This document shows positions 1 through 9,303 of a DNA stretch of 64,000 bases, piece after piece; position 1 is the first letter of the stretch, and each line of letters opens with the position of its first letter. Under the pieces are notes generated by a model. It was not told the origin of the DNA. It was given only the letters and a program-made list of their open reading frames with translations, and did no database searches. A program made the position numbers and the translations under genes. Origin of the DNA: Mycolicibacterium anyangense (lineage in GTDB: Bacteria; Actinomycetota; Actinomycetes; Mycobacteriales; Mycobacteriaceae); the NCBI RefSeq assembly GCF_010731855.1, contig NZ_AP022620.1, forward strand, positions 5,632,752 to 5,696,751. The letters are read 5' to 3'.

Positions 1-2022
1 ATCGACCCGAACAGCATCAGCGCGTGGTCGCAACGGTCCTCCCAATTACGCGAGTGGGCAGCCGGAAACCTTGCGATGAACGAAGGCGGTGAGCCGTCCG
101 CAGCGCAGCTTGCGGCAGCTCAAAAAGCCACCCGCCCAGGCAAGCCCGAACAACTCGGCTGGACAGAGCTGCGGGCCGGATGGCGCACCGACAAGCGCGG
201 TGTCGGCATCGATTCGGCGGCGCACCGCAGTGCCCGTCGTGACCGGCTCGCGGCGAGCGGGCCGCGGTTCGACCGGCACCGGATCGCCGACGCCGCTGCC
301 ACGATCGAGAAGGCTGGGTTTACACGCGCTGACCTCGTGGAGGTCATCGGCGCCCAACTTCCCATCGATACCGCACGCTCGCCGCGCGAGCTCGTCGAGG
401 AAGCCGTCGACGACATCGCCGTACGGCTGACCGCGCCACGCGAAGCGCATCAAAGAGAGGGACATGAGCGGTTCACCCTCGAGCTGATCCTGGCCGAAGA
501 AGCCGCGGTGCTCGATCTCGTCGACGCACACGATCCGCGGTCAATCCTGTGGGGTCTGCCCAGCGACCTCGACGGTTTGTCGCCGGATCAACAACGCGCG
601 GTGGAAAACATCGCTGTCTCGCCGTGGTTGGTGCAACCACTGAGCGCCCCTGCCGGAGCGGGCAAGACCACCTCCATGCGGGCGCTGGCGGCGATGGCGC
701 GTCGCCGCCGTGATGGCCGAGTCATCGTGTTGGCGCCGACGGGTAATGCGGTGGATGTCGCGGTCCGCGAAGGCGCCGGCGATACCGGTTACACCATCGC
801 CAAAGCACTCCGCGACATCGACAACCACAGCCTGAACCTCAGCCACACCGATCTAGTGATCGTCGATGAGGCGGGCATGGTGGGCACCGACGATCTACGC
901 CGCCTCCTCACTGCCACCACGACAGCGGGAGCCAAAACGGTCCTGGTCGGCGATCAACACCAGCTGGCGCCGGTCAAGGCCCGCGGCGGCATGTTCGCCC
1001 AACTCTGCACCGACCTGCCCTGGACGCAGAAGTTGTCCGAAGTGTGGCGGATGCGGAACCCAGAGGAGCGCAGCGCTTCGCTTGCGTTGCGTGATGGGGG
1101 ACCGGCGCCGGTGCGTCGCGCGATCGAGTGGTACCGCAAGAACAATCGCCTGCACGCTGGAGACGAAATCGCTATGGCCACAGAGGCTCTGGTGGCCTAC
1201 CGGCGTGACAGCGCAGCGGGCAAGGACAGCTTGCTCGTTTGCGATGCCAAGGAGATGGCCGACGCCCTGAACCAACGCATCCACAACGAGACCATCGACC
1301 CAGACACGCCAGCAGTGACCGCTGCACGGGGACATCGAATCGCCGACGGCGACCTGATCATCAGCCGCCACAACGACCCGTCCATCACCGTCTTACACCC
1401 CACCGAAAGGATCCAGCACGCAGACCCGGTGCGCAACGGAAACCGCTGGCGCGTCTACGCCATCGACCCTGACAGTCAGCGCATCGCCGCCCGCCGCCTC
1501 AGCGACGGCGCCCGCGCCTCCTTCGCCGGCGACTACCTGCGCGACCACATCACCTATGGCTACGCCGTCACTGTCCACTCCGCACAAGGTGCCACCACGG
1601 ACACCACGCACGCGGTGCTGAGCGAAAACACTCCTCGTGCAATGTTCTACGTCGCCATGAGCCGAGGACGGCAGGCCAACACCGCCTATCTCGCTCAGCG
1701 GAGGCTGCGTGATGATGGCGGACGGGACCTCGGGACCGAACCGTCGGCCGGGTTGAGGTGTGCCGTGGACCTCGCCCGCTCGATCGTCGGCAACGACGAA
1801 AGGCAGGCTCGTACTGCGCATGACATCGTCGAAGGCGTAGGCGTCAATGCAGCTGGGAACGAGCGTGTTTGGGCACTGTGGGGCCATCGACTGCGCCGCA
1901 TCGCTAAGCGAAGAGCGGATCACTCAGAGTGGGAATGCATGTCGGGGCGAGTTACGACGCAACTTGAGCGGGACGTGGGCGGTACGGAACATCGCGAGCG
2001 CATCCGCGAAGTTGGCCTATAG
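1..2022 (+). CDS. MobF/TrwC-type conjugative relaxase-helicase, 3' part only
   Basis: This is the C-terminal part of a relaxase-helicase that nicks and unwinds element DNA for conjugative transfer. The frame is open from base 1, and the residues before the first ATG at 76 fit a relaxase, so the gene starts outside the window. The RecD-like helicase half is visible: Walker A GAGKT at about 655-672, Walker B VIVDEAGM at about 859-882, and the C-terminal superfamily 1 motifs TVHSAQG (about 1570) and YVAMSRGR (about 1649-1672). The catalytic relaxase domain with its Tyr residues is not in view. The tail after about 1720 is Arg-rich and unlike a known domain. It marks the left part of the window as an integrated conjugative or mobilizable element. 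The family is secure; the element type is not. Confidence 0.9.
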   Translation: MDPNSISAWSQRSSQLREWAAGNLAMNEGGEPSAAQLAAAQKATRPGKPEQLGWTELRAGWRTDKRGVGIDSAAHRSARRDRLAASGPRFDRHRIADAAATIEKAGFTRADLVEVIGAQLPIDTARSPRELVEEAVDDIAVRLTAPREAHQREGHERFTLELILAEEAAVLDLVDAHDPRSILWGLPSDLDGLSPDQQRAVENIAVSPWLVQPLSAPAGAGKTTSMRALAAMARRRRDGRVIVLAPTGNAVDVAVREGAGDTGYTIAKALRDIDNHSLNLSHTDLVIVDEAGMVGTDDLRRLLTATTTAGAKTVLVGDQHQLAPVKARGGMFAQLCTDLPWTQKLSEVWRMRNPEERSASLALRDGGPAPVRRAIEWYRKNNRLHAGDEIAMATEALVAYRRDSAAGKDSLLVCDAKEMADALNQRIHNETIDPDTPAVTAARGHRIADGDLIISRHNDPSITVLHPTERIQHADPVRNGNRWRVYAIDPDSQRIAARRLSDGARASFAGDYLRDHITYGYAVTVHSAQGATTDTTHAVLSENTPRAMFYVAMSRGRQANTAYLAQRRLRDDGGRDLGTEPSAGLRCAVDLARSIVGNDERQARTAHDIVEGVGVNAAGNERVWALWGHRLRRIAKRRADHSEWECMSGRVTTQLERDVGGTEHRERIREVGL

Positions 2023-2077
2023 GATGCACATGGTTCTTCACACTTGTTCTCGGGGACATCACTCGCATACTGGTTGT

Positions 2078-2296
2078 ATGGATGAGAATGAAGAAAAGTC
2101 ACTGGACATCATGGTCGAGAGCCTCCTAGGTCAAATCGACATGAACGGCCCGCAGATGCAGGTTGTTGCCAAGACTGGCGACGCGAAAGCATTGATTCCG
2201 TTGGTCTTCACGATGGGACACACCATTGAGGCGCTCTACCGTGAGATTGGCCGCCTCGACGCTCGAGTTAAAGCCCTTGAAAGCGGCAATCGCTAA
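2078..2296 (+). CDS. Small acidic hypothetical protein (72 aa)
   Basis: I do not recognise this gene. The product would be about 72 residues and predicted helical, ending in a short heptad-like stretch (IEALYREIGRLDARVKALE) that could form a coiled coil. The start at 2078 was chosen because the in-frame sequence upstream overlaps the relaxase gene and reads as low-quality protein. No strong ribosome binding site is seen. It sits directly behind the relaxase gene on the same strand and may be an accessory protein of the element. Confidence 0.5.
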   Translation: MDENEEKSLDIMVESLLGQIDMNGPQMQVVAKTGDAKALIPLVFTMGHTIEALYREIGRLDARVKALESGNR

Positions 2297-2589
2297 GAGC
2301 GGTTTCCCACACTGATGCAATGATGTGGAAGCGGTGTTAAGTCCTAGTGCGGCTTTCCGTGGCGGCTCAGCTCGTCCGTTAGCGACCTCAGGGGCCCTAG
2401 TCTCGCCGCGCGACATTCCTGCTGTGCTGCACGCGAGCCGCTCAATCATAGCCTAACTGGCTGAACGCCAATTCGGCGAGGCCTTCACCCCAGCAACTAC
2501 CAATCAGCATGCGTAGGACCAAATTTCGATTAGCCGAAGGCACGTAGAGCACAGTACTAGCGGCTCGGACCGAAAGGACAAACTGCGAC

Positions 2590-2991
2590 TTAAAGTCGGG
2601 AGAATTGCTCTTCAAGTTCTTTCGTCGAAATATCGCCAACCTCGACGGCGGACGATCCATCCTGCGAAGCCATCCAATCAATGACCATTCCAACGGTGGT
2701 CTGCGGGGCTTTGAGGTCCAAGGTATCGTCAGCCGCCTGATTCGGGCGGGCTCGGAGGGTGTCTTTGGGAACCGCCTGAACGAAGGCCATCCTATGCTCG
2801 CGTGGGTAGTAACAGGCGATCGAGCCCCCGTCCGGAAAATGTTGAGCCATACGATCGTTGACTACTTCAGCCATGTAGTCCCATTCGACGCACACCACGG
2901 TGTTATGCAGCCATGGGTATTTCTTCCGAAATTTTGCATCACGCTGCAGTTTGGCGAAGATAAAGGTGGCTGTCGTGTGGGGATCAGTCAT
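2590..2991 (-). CDS. Hypothetical protein, second gene of an overlapping pair
   Basis: This 133-residue soluble protein has no family I can name. The start is well supported: an AGGAGG ribosome binding site sits 7 bases before the ATG at 2991. The start codon lies inside the end of the upstream gene (8-base overlap, 2984-2991), so the two genes should be translationally coupled. The protein has aromatic and charged patches (KYPWLHNTVVCVEWDYMAEV) and an acidic C-terminus, with no signal peptide or membrane segment. The opposite strand is also open over most of this stretch, but the ribosome binding site and the coupling favour the minus strand. The pair could be a toxin-antitoxin or a small defence unit; nothing in the sequence proves it. 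Confidence 0.65.
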   Translation of the reverse strand: MTDPHTTATFIFAKLQRDAKFRKKYPWLHNTVVCVEWDYMAEVVNDRMAQHFPDGGSIACYYPREHRMAFVQAVPKDTLRARPNQAADDTLDLKAPQTTVGMVIDWMASQDGSSAVEVGDISTKELEEQFSRL

Positions 2992-3508
2992 CGAGCCACC
3001 TCCTAACTCGCTCCTGCCAGTCTTGCAGCATCATGGCGAGATGCACATCGAATTCGCTGTCAACAATAGCTGCATCATCCGCAGTTAGCTCACGCAGAGA
3101 CTCACGCTCGCCATCATGATCGTTCGGGTCGCTGTTGATCGAAAAGAGATGCCTATGGATTTCGGAGTCGCAGCAATCGATGCGCTCGACGTGCCGACGC
3201 TGCACGCGCGTGCCGGTTAGCAGCAGTTGTTCGACGGCATCATGTTGCGACACATCCAACATAAGGGCCCAGTCGACGTATCGCCCGCGGTCGAGCGCAA
3301 CTCTGTAGGTGAGCTCACCCCGCCAGCCCTCGTACGGGGGGAGTAAAAGTCCCGTGGTTGTGTCTTCGACACGGTCTGGAAAGAGATGTCTTGAGTACGG
3401 ACGAACCGGAGGGAGATAGGGCTGAACCGGATCGCTTGGCAGATAGCCCTGTTGTATCGAGTAGACCTCCTGCCGCCTCGGCCTACCGCTACTCTTTCTC
3501 CTCGACAT
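2984..3508 (-). CDS. Hypothetical protein, first gene of an overlapping pair
   Basis: This 174-residue protein is not recognised. The N-terminus is very basic (MSRRKSSGRPRR), and the central and C-terminal parts are acidic with many His and Asp residues. The start ATG at 3508 follows a GAAGG ribosome binding site about 7 bases away. It overlaps the downstream gene by 8 bases. There is no membrane segment. Because it lies inside the accessory part of an integrated element and is always likely to be co-expressed with its partner, a two-component function is plausible. The split of a larger basic/acidic protein and a smaller partner resembles some toxin-antitoxin pairs, but no catalytic motif is visible. 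Confidence 0.65.
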   Translation of the reverse strand: MSRRKSSGRPRRQEVYSIQQGYLPSDPVQPYLPPVRPYSRHLFPDRVEDTTTGLLLPPYEGWRGELTYRVALDRGRYVDWALMLDVSQHDAVEQLLLTGTRVQRRHVERIDCCDSEIHRHLFSINSDPNDHDGERESLRELTADDAAIVDSEFDVHLAMMLQDWQERVRRWLDD

Positions 3509-3662
3509 ACCCCAGCCTTCATACGAAGCTCATCGCGAGCACGGCCGATCGTAGCGTGGCAGGAGCGCATCCGACCAAGACGTCTCCTTCGAATTCATCT
3601 TGCTGGTGCGCGATGGAAGGTTAGGCACACGAGGCAAAATCAGGGGTGCCTCGATGTTCGCA

Positions 3663-4169
3663 TCAGGCTCGGAGCTGTTGATACGCCGAGTGAACGCGCT
3701 TCAGACACATCAGAATAGTTAGCACAAGGTGCAGGCCCAACGCTGCAAGGACAGCGCTGATCCAGATGGGGGCGCCAGCGTCCTTATCTGCCATGGCGGC
3801 GGCGACGACGCCGACTACGGTTGTGACAATGCCGATGACAACCGAGTAAGTGACGTTGGCGAACGTTTCATCAATGAGCGATGCAAGTCGAGGGCGGTCC
3901 CGATCACGTCCGTCGTCCTTGATCTGGACTCTCAGCTGAAACACGAAGATCACCAGTCCGAACAGGAGCGCAGTGAATACTGCGAGGCCGGCTAGAACCG
4001 CCGCGGTGTCCTTCATCCGAAACTCAAAAATGCCCAGCGCGAGCCCGGCAACGACGGGTACCCCCGCAAAAAGAACCAGGTCGAGCATCCGGATTTCACC
4101 GGAACGGTCGTCCCGCAGCGTGTCGAAGTGGGCACGAACTACCGGCCGGACGCTAGCTTTGCTCGCCAC
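3663..4169 (-). CDS. Four-helix inner-membrane protein, partner of the 4153-5145 gene
   Basis: The 168-residue product has four clear hydrophobic segments, at roughly residues 28-48, 53-77, 108-129 and 134-156. A charged, Arg/Asp-rich cytoplasmic loop (KDDGRDRDRPR) lies between the second and third. The GTG start at 4169 lies 17 bases inside the upstream gene, so the two are coupled. I recognise no family. The layout, a four-helix membrane protein coupled to a soluble protein of about 330 residues in an accessory region, is the same layout as the Kiwa defence system (KwaA/KwaB). That is a resemblance in architecture only; I cannot show sequence homology. Confidence 0.6.
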   Translation of the reverse strand: MASKASVRPVVRAHFDTLRDDRSGEIRMLDLVLFAGVPVVAGLALGIFEFRMKDTAAVLAGLAVFTALLFGLVIFVFQLRVQIKDDGRDRDRPRLASLIDETFANVTYSVVIGIVTTVVGVVAAAMADKDAGAPIWISAVLAALGLHLVLTILMCLKRVHSAYQQLRA

Positions 4170-5145
4170 CGCGAATCACCATCTTCGCCCCCAGCTGCTC
4201 TTCAGTCCACTGTCCAACAGTGTTCCCGTCTGTCCACTCTATGCCGATACGGTCAAAAAGGTCCGGCGCGTACTCCCGACGAAACACAAGATTCCTGATC
4301 TTTTCGGCAGGCCATGCATCCTCGTTGTGCCCGCTCAGTGGGTAGCTCACTGATGGTCGCCGCTCGCGGCCGATGATGAAGGTCTTCCGTTTTCCGTTGC
4401 CTTCAAGGGTAACTTCAGCCTCCGACTCGTTTTCGCCCTCTTCGAAGCCCAGCAACTCTCCCACTTTGATCGAACCGCCACGCAGACCGTCGAAGAGTGA
4501 CCTGGGCAACGACTTCATTCCGATGCCGGGAACCAGGCTATGTGTGAGGTCGCCAGCAAACTTTGGCGCCTGAGCTCCAACGAAGTTGTCGGCCTTGTCG
4601 GACTCCTTGTGACGCCTGTATGCGCTGACCCGGACCAACTGGGCGCTCTCCAGCCATGCCTCTCCTTCGATGACGGCGTCAGCCTCCAGTAGGAGATCGG
4701 GATACGCCAGTACGAACCGCTTCTTGAATAGCTCGAGGAGCCGTATCACGCCGCACTGGTTATTGGCTCTTTCAAGAAAGAGCAGCGCCGACGTGGCGTC
4801 CTTCGGCAGGATCAACACGCCGTGTGTGACCACTTGGATCGCGTCCGTCTTCTCGAATTTGCCTCTCTCCATCAGGGTTGTGGTATCGATGAAGCGGCCT
4901 TCTTCGCCGTATCGCCCAACTTCTACTGCGAGTGTGAGGGAGCGTCCGAGCGGCTCGTCCCCGACAACTGCCGCATAGCTCTCGTTAGCGGAGTTGTGCA
5001 GCTGCGCCGGGGTCACCTCGGCTGCGAAGGCTCGAAAGAGGTGCAATAGATCACCATCTGGCAGCTGGCTAAGGTTTTGGCGCTCCTTCCGATTCCCCCT
5101 CGGATGTGCCCACAGTTCAGTGACCGTCATAGTGCGTCGCGGCAA
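4153..5145 (-). CDS. Hypothetical soluble protein (330 aa), candidate defence partner of a membrane protein
   Basis: This 330-residue protein without membrane segments is of unknown family. It has an N-terminal charged helix, a central alpha/beta-like part with a run of hydrophobic strands (QVVTHGVLILP, SALLFLER, RFVLAYPDLLL) and a basic loop rich in Lys and Arg near residue 190. A TTG at 5145 preceded by GAGGGGA at good spacing is the likely start; an ATG at 5130 is the alternative. Its stop overlaps the start of the four-helix membrane protein, so the pair is one transcription unit. The large-soluble plus small-membrane arrangement in mobile DNA suggests a phage-defence pair in which the soluble protein senses and the membrane protein acts. 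That is inference. Confidence 0.65.
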   Translation of the reverse strand: MPRRTMTVTELWAHPRGNRKERQNLSQLPDGDLLHLFRAFAAEVTPAQLHNSANESYAAVVGDEPLGRSLTLAVEVGRYGEEGRFIDTTTLMERGKFEKTDAIQVVTHGVLILPKDATSALLFLERANNQCGVIRLLELFKKRFVLAYPDLLLEADAVIEGEAWLESAQLVRVSAYRRHKESDKADNFVGAQAPKFAGDLTHSLVPGIGMKSLPRSLFDGLRGGSIKVGELLGFEEGENESEAEVTLEGNGKRKTFIIGRERRPSVSYPLSGHNEDAWPAEKIRNLVFRREYAPDLFDRIGIEWTDGNTVGQWTEEQLGAKMVIRGGEQS

Positions 5146-5180
5146 GTCAATTCCCCTCGTCTTAGTGCTCTAATGTCCAC

Positions 5181-6482
5181 TCAACCTGCCCGCTGCGGTC
5201 CGTGCGGCCGCCAGGGACGAACGTCCGTCAGGTTATTGCGGGGCCCGACAGGCGGCGGCTTGTCACCGCCGGACCGACCCGGACCAAATTTTTCTGTACT
5301 GATGTTGGCGAGATCTAATGCCACTTCGGCCTCAATGAGTACTTCAGCGGCTTCGCCAGACGCATTGCGCTCCATTTGGACATGCACAGCATGAAGTCGA
5401 TCGTTTATTAACGCAGTTCCCAGAGCCAGCTTCGCGAAACGCTTCACACCTTCTCTGCTAGCAATATCCTCGCCGATCGCGGCGACCTCGTCCTGATACT
5501 TTGAGAGCTGCTTGCTCGCTCCGCGATTCCGAAGCCACGTCGTTAATTCGAGGTCGCCCTCGTATACCATTGCTTGCGCCGGTCGCCAGACGGCCTCAAT
5601 GTCAACGGTGTTGAGGCCAGCTTCCGGACCAACCCTCCACGGAGCTTCACCGGCTGCCACCGCTTGTCGAAAAGCCTTCACTGCTGAAACGTCGTATTGG
5701 CCTGCCCCAGATTCGGAGATCACGCCTAACGTCCCCGGAAAGGCTTCACTCGAGGGAACGTGTCTCCAAGTGGACCACCATTCAGCCCTCCACGGCTCAT
5801 CACCAGGTTCGAATTCGGGGCCCGGATTCCAAGGGGGAGTCCAGGGCCGTCCTGTGCCGAGTTGAACATCGGTGGCCATCTGTTGCACCTGAGACAGCTC
5901 ATTTTCAGCCAGTTGGAACGATATTCTGCGCGTCGCCGCATATTCCAGCACCAAATTGAGCATTCGATTTCGGGCCGCCAACCAGTCATCAAAAATGGCG
6001 TCCGACGGACGAATCTCTCCGGCCGAGACGATGTTCGGGTCGAGCCGCCGAGGATGGGCGGCGTCGTAGACCGACAACCACTCGACCTCTTCGTCGGAAC
6101 GGTCCTTCTCGGGTTTCCTCATGATTTGGCTGCGGCGCATTACAGCACGTACACCAGCCATTCCGCCGCGAGTATCCGCTGGAGGAACATCGTCCGACTG
6201 GAGTCTCTCAAGATCGTCAGCGGCGTCGTCGCGGCCGGCTTCGCGTAACTCCTGCGGAGAGGAGCCGACTACATCTGCCATGCGCGCGAGCGTGTCGGGC
6301 GGAGCAATGACTGGGATGCGGGTGTCTTTTGTCGCCTGCTGATAACCCTTTGCGATCTGTCGCCACCGACCTTCGCTGATTCCCGCTAGTTTCGCCGCCC
6401 TCGTCACGGACAATCTCGGCGATTGTTCTAGCCGACGTCGTTCGATGAGCTCCGCCTCTTTAGGGCGTTCGGGTGTATCCAC
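5181..6482 (-). CDS. Helix-turn-helix protein with long unknown C-terminal part
   Basis: The protein is 433 residues. Residues 20-75 look like an XRE-type DNA-binding domain (LSVTRAAKLAGISEGRWRQI, then TLARMADVVGSSPQELR). The remaining 350 residues match nothing I can name; they are acidic, Trp-rich around 210-240 and end in a Pro/Gly-rich tail. A GTG start at 6482 has AGGAAGG upstream at suitable distance. It is transcribed away from the AAA ATPase gene at 6695 across a 212-base gap, which makes it a candidate regulator of the ATPase-protease pair, of itself, or of both. Proteins with this N-terminal domain are common in mycobacterial mobile elements. Confidence 0.75.
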   Translation of the reverse strand: MDTPERPKEAELIERRRLEQSPRLSVTRAAKLAGISEGRWRQIAKGYQQATKDTRIPVIAPPDTLARMADVVGSSPQELREAGRDDAADDLERLQSDDVPPADTRGGMAGVRAVMRRSQIMRKPEKDRSDEEVEWLSVYDAAHPRRLDPNIVSAGEIRPSDAIFDDWLAARNRMLNLVLEYAATRRISFQLAENELSQVQQMATDVQLGTGRPWTPPWNPGPEFEPGDEPWRAEWWSTWRHVPSSEAFPGTLGVISESGAGQYDVSAVKAFRQAVAAGEAPWRVGPEAGLNTVDIEAVWRPAQAMVYEGDLELTTWLRNRGASKQLSKYQDEVAAIGEDIASREGVKRFAKLALGTALINDRLHAVHVQMERNASGEAAEVLIEAEVALDLANISTEKFGPGRSGGDKPPPVGPRNNLTDVRPWRPHGPQRAG

Positions 6483-6694
6483 GCCTCGACCTTCCTACGC
6501 GTAGCCCTACGAAGCCTAGTCGTGGTACTTCGGCGGTCCACGTAGATGCGCCCGTGTCTCCTCGGGTGGCAGGTCAGCTCGGTGGTGGGTCACCCGCGCA
6601 AACTACGCTTGAGATTATCGAACCTACGGCGTACCTTCGTATCGTTGGTTGTGCGTCCTACGGCTGACCTTGTGTCCGTGAACAGGAGACTGTG

Positions 6695-9085
6695 ATGTTG
6701 CGTCGGCTCGAACGTATAAAAGCCTGCGGGATATTTGAGGATTTCCGCTGGGACCTCGCACTGCCCGAGCTTGCCAGGATTACCGTTATCTTCGGCCGCA
6801 ACGGCACGGGAAAAACCTCGCTGGCAGGCGCCCTCGATGGGTTGCGCTATGCCGCGGACGGCATGGGCTTCAGTCGGGTCTCCCTCGCACTGGAGGACGC
6901 ATCAGGAACTCGCGTCACTAGTTTCAGCGAGGATCCCGCCTTCGACCGGATCCATGTCTTCAGCGAGCGGTACGTTTCGCGCAGTCATCGGTTTACACCT
7001 GCGGCCGCTGATATGGACGCCGTTTTGACCGTTGGTCATCGCCCTGTCGACGCGGAACAGCGCCTAGAGGTGTTGCGACAGTTGGTCGCAACTAAGACCG
7101 CGGAACGCGATTCCGCCGCTGGGGCGGAACTCAGCGCGAAGCAGCAAGTCGAGGAAACCTATCGCCAAGTCTCAAAGAACGTCGTAGATGCGGCAGGACG
7201 CGCTGGAGGACGTTGGAACTCAAAAAGCAACTTCAGCGCTCGCGTAGTCAAGACCGAATTCGCTGCATCACACTGCGATTGGAGGGAGCTAACAGAAGGG
7301 GAGATGCGCGAGAAGGTCGGAATAATCAACTCCGACAGACTAGAGGCACTGGCAGAACCCAGCCTTCCGGTCGCTGTGCCGAGTGACCTTGTCGAGCGGC
7401 TGAGTCCGGCATTGTCTGCTACACCGAGCACTATTGTCCTAGACACACTTGCAGAACATCCTGAGGCAACGCCTTGGGTCGATGCCGGCCGACGCCTGCA
7501 CGAGGAAGCCCCTGATTGCATATTTTGCGGCTCGAAGCTGACCGATGAACGAAAGGCGCAGATCGACCGACATTTTTCTGATGAGGTCGAGGAACTACAG
7601 AGAGATCTCCAATCCATCGCGCGCGAACTGGACGAAGCCGCGCGCGGGATCGATCGTTTGGCATCTGCCATCCCCAGCAAGGGCTTGTTTATTGAGGACC
7701 TCCGACCCCGTTTCGACGACGCAGTGGATGACCTCCGCGTTGAGCTGTCCGCGCTTCAGCAGTGGATCGACGTAATGAGGGATCGCGTAAAAGCCAAGGC
7801 GGACAACGTTATTAGCCAGGTCGACTCCGCGGTCGATGCGCCTCCAGTCGTCGTGGGCAGTGCTCTCGCTTCGCTGCTTCGCCAGCACAACATTCGTGTC
7901 GAGAGCCACGAGACGTTCGTCAAGCAGGCGGCCTTAGACATCGAGCGGCATTACTTGAAGCAAGCCGAGGCGACCGTAAGGGCGAAAGAGCAGATAGCAG
8001 CCTCGAAGAACGCGGAGGTAGCGGCTTTCGACGCAGAGATGGGGGAGTGTTATGCAGAGATCGCAGCGCTCGAGCGTGTTGAGGGCGACCCGATGCCAAG
8101 TGCGAAGGTGCTTACCGAGGAGGTGGCACGGCTGCTCGGGCGTAATGAGCTGAGATTCGAGGCGGCCGATGGTCGTTATAAGGTATTGCGCTTCGGACAG
8201 CCAGCGATTGGCCTCAGCGTAGGTGAGCGGACCGCCATCACTCTTGTTCATTTTCTTGAATCGGTAGCCCGGTTTGACGCGACGAACGGCAAACCCATCG
8301 TGGTGATCGATGACCCGGTCTCCAGCCTAGACAGCGACATCTTCATGGGCGTGTCGACGTATATCTGGACCGAAATGATTGTAAAGGACCACATCGCGCA
8401 ACTGATACTGCTCACCCATGACTTCGAACTGTTTCGGCAGTGGGACATTCAGATTGATCGACTTCATCAGCGAGGAGGGAGAGACCCGGCGACAGGGCAA
8501 AAATTCACAGAGCTCTACCCCGCTCAGTTCTATGAGATCCGCTCGCGCCACTCTACTTTCAATGGCCACACGAGGCGGCGTCCAACCCTAGCGTCGTGGC
8601 CCCCGTCTGAGTCGTCTCGTAAGAAGATCCGCTCTTCATACCACCATGCGTTTATTTGCGTCGCTCAGGCTCTGTGCAACCTCGCGAATGACGACTCTCT
8701 TGAGAATAGGCTAGACGCTCAGTTGCTGTTTCCAAACGTCGTGCGGCGAATGCTTGAGACATTCTTGGCCTTTAAGCGGCCTGAGTGGGTCGGAGACTTC
8801 AACAGCGCAATGCGCAATTCGACCGCATTACTAGACGCTGCCGGTTATCGTGGTGACTCTAACGCCTTGCGGTTGCGGCTCACTCGTTATGCAAATAGTT
8901 ACTCCCACGACGAAGATCCCTCGACAGACAAGACAGTGAACCCGGATGAGGTTTCCACTGCAATAAGAGCGGTCTTCGAGTTCATGAACCAGCTAGACGA
9001 AGGTCACTTTCGAGGACTGTGCGACGCCGTTGGGATAAATCCCAACGAACTGCTGCCGCAGGTGCCGGCGGTCATGCACGAGTAA
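6695..9085 (+). CDS. AAA_13-type ABC ATPase with zinc-hook-like CxxC, RloC/PrrC-like
   Basis: This SMC/ABC-type ATPase (796 aa) has Walker A GRNGTGKT at residues 34-41, an ABC signature LSVGE at about 507-511 and Walker B VVIDDP at about 535-541, followed by SSLDSD and a conserved His (LTHDF). Between the ATPase halves lie helical arms and a C-x-x-C motif (DCIFCGS, Cys275 and Cys278), like the zinc hook of RloC and Rad50. The C-terminal 150 residues contain R684-x3-E688 and, later, NSYSH with His738, which recalls the Arg/Glu/His set of PrrC and RloC anticodon nucleases. The ATG at 6695 is preferred because AGGAG lies six bases before it; a GTG at 6692 is also in frame. It likely acts with the downstream protease gene. 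The ATPase family is firm; nuclease activity is a hypothesis. Confidence 0.85.
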   Translation: MLRRLERIKACGIFEDFRWDLALPELARITVIFGRNGTGKTSLAGALDGLRYAADGMGFSRVSLALEDASGTRVTSFSEDPAFDRIHVFSERYVSRSHRFTPAAADMDAVLTVGHRPVDAEQRLEVLRQLVATKTAERDSAAGAELSAKQQVEETYRQVSKNVVDAAGRAGGRWNSKSNFSARVVKTEFAASHCDWRELTEGEMREKVGIINSDRLEALAEPSLPVAVPSDLVERLSPALSATPSTIVLDTLAEHPEATPWVDAGRRLHEEAPDCIFCGSKLTDERKAQIDRHFSDEVEELQRDLQSIARELDEAARGIDRLASAIPSKGLFIEDLRPRFDDAVDDLRVELSALQQWIDVMRDRVKAKADNVISQVDSAVDAPPVVVGSALASLLRQHNIRVESHETFVKQAALDIERHYLKQAEATVRAKEQIAASKNAEVAAFDAEMGECYAEIAALERVEGDPMPSAKVLTEEVARLLGRNELRFEAADGRYKVLRFGQPAIGLSVGERTAITLVHFLESVARFDATNGKPIVVIDDPVSSLDSDIFMGVSTYIWTEMIVKDHIAQLILLTHDFELFRQWDIQIDRLHQRGGRDPATGQKFTELYPAQFYEIRSRHSTFNGHTRRRPTLASWPPSESSRKKIRSSYHHAFICVAQALCNLANDDSLENRLDAQLLFPNVVRRMLETFLAFKRPEWVGDFNSAMRNSTALLDAAGYRGDSNALRLRLTRYANSYSHDEDPSTDKTVNPDEVSTAIRAVFEFMNQLDEGHFRGLCDAVGINPNELLPQVPAVMHE

Positions 9086-9303
9086 GGTGCACTCGGCGCG
9101 AATTAGCTAAGTTTTGTCTCACCGTCCGACGGCCCCATGCGGTCGCGGCGGGCATCCGATGCCCGAGATCGTGTCTTTTAGTTAGATGGCAAGAGCCAAG
9201 CTTCTCGGTTCCTCAAGCCGATTGTGTGCAGCCGCCTCCCGAGAGATTTGAGAGCGGCGCGCATACCGCTGCAGTTTTCCTGCCCCACGGTTACGATTCG
9301 GAC

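Noticed and set aside
2605..3006. 133-residue plus-strand frame over the 2590-2991 gene
   Set aside because: The minus strand has a strong ribosome binding site and couples to the neighbouring gene; the plus frame has neither.
3663..5145. Calling this pair Kiwa outright
   Set aside because: Only layout and sizes agree; I could not recognise KwaA or KwaB sequence motifs.
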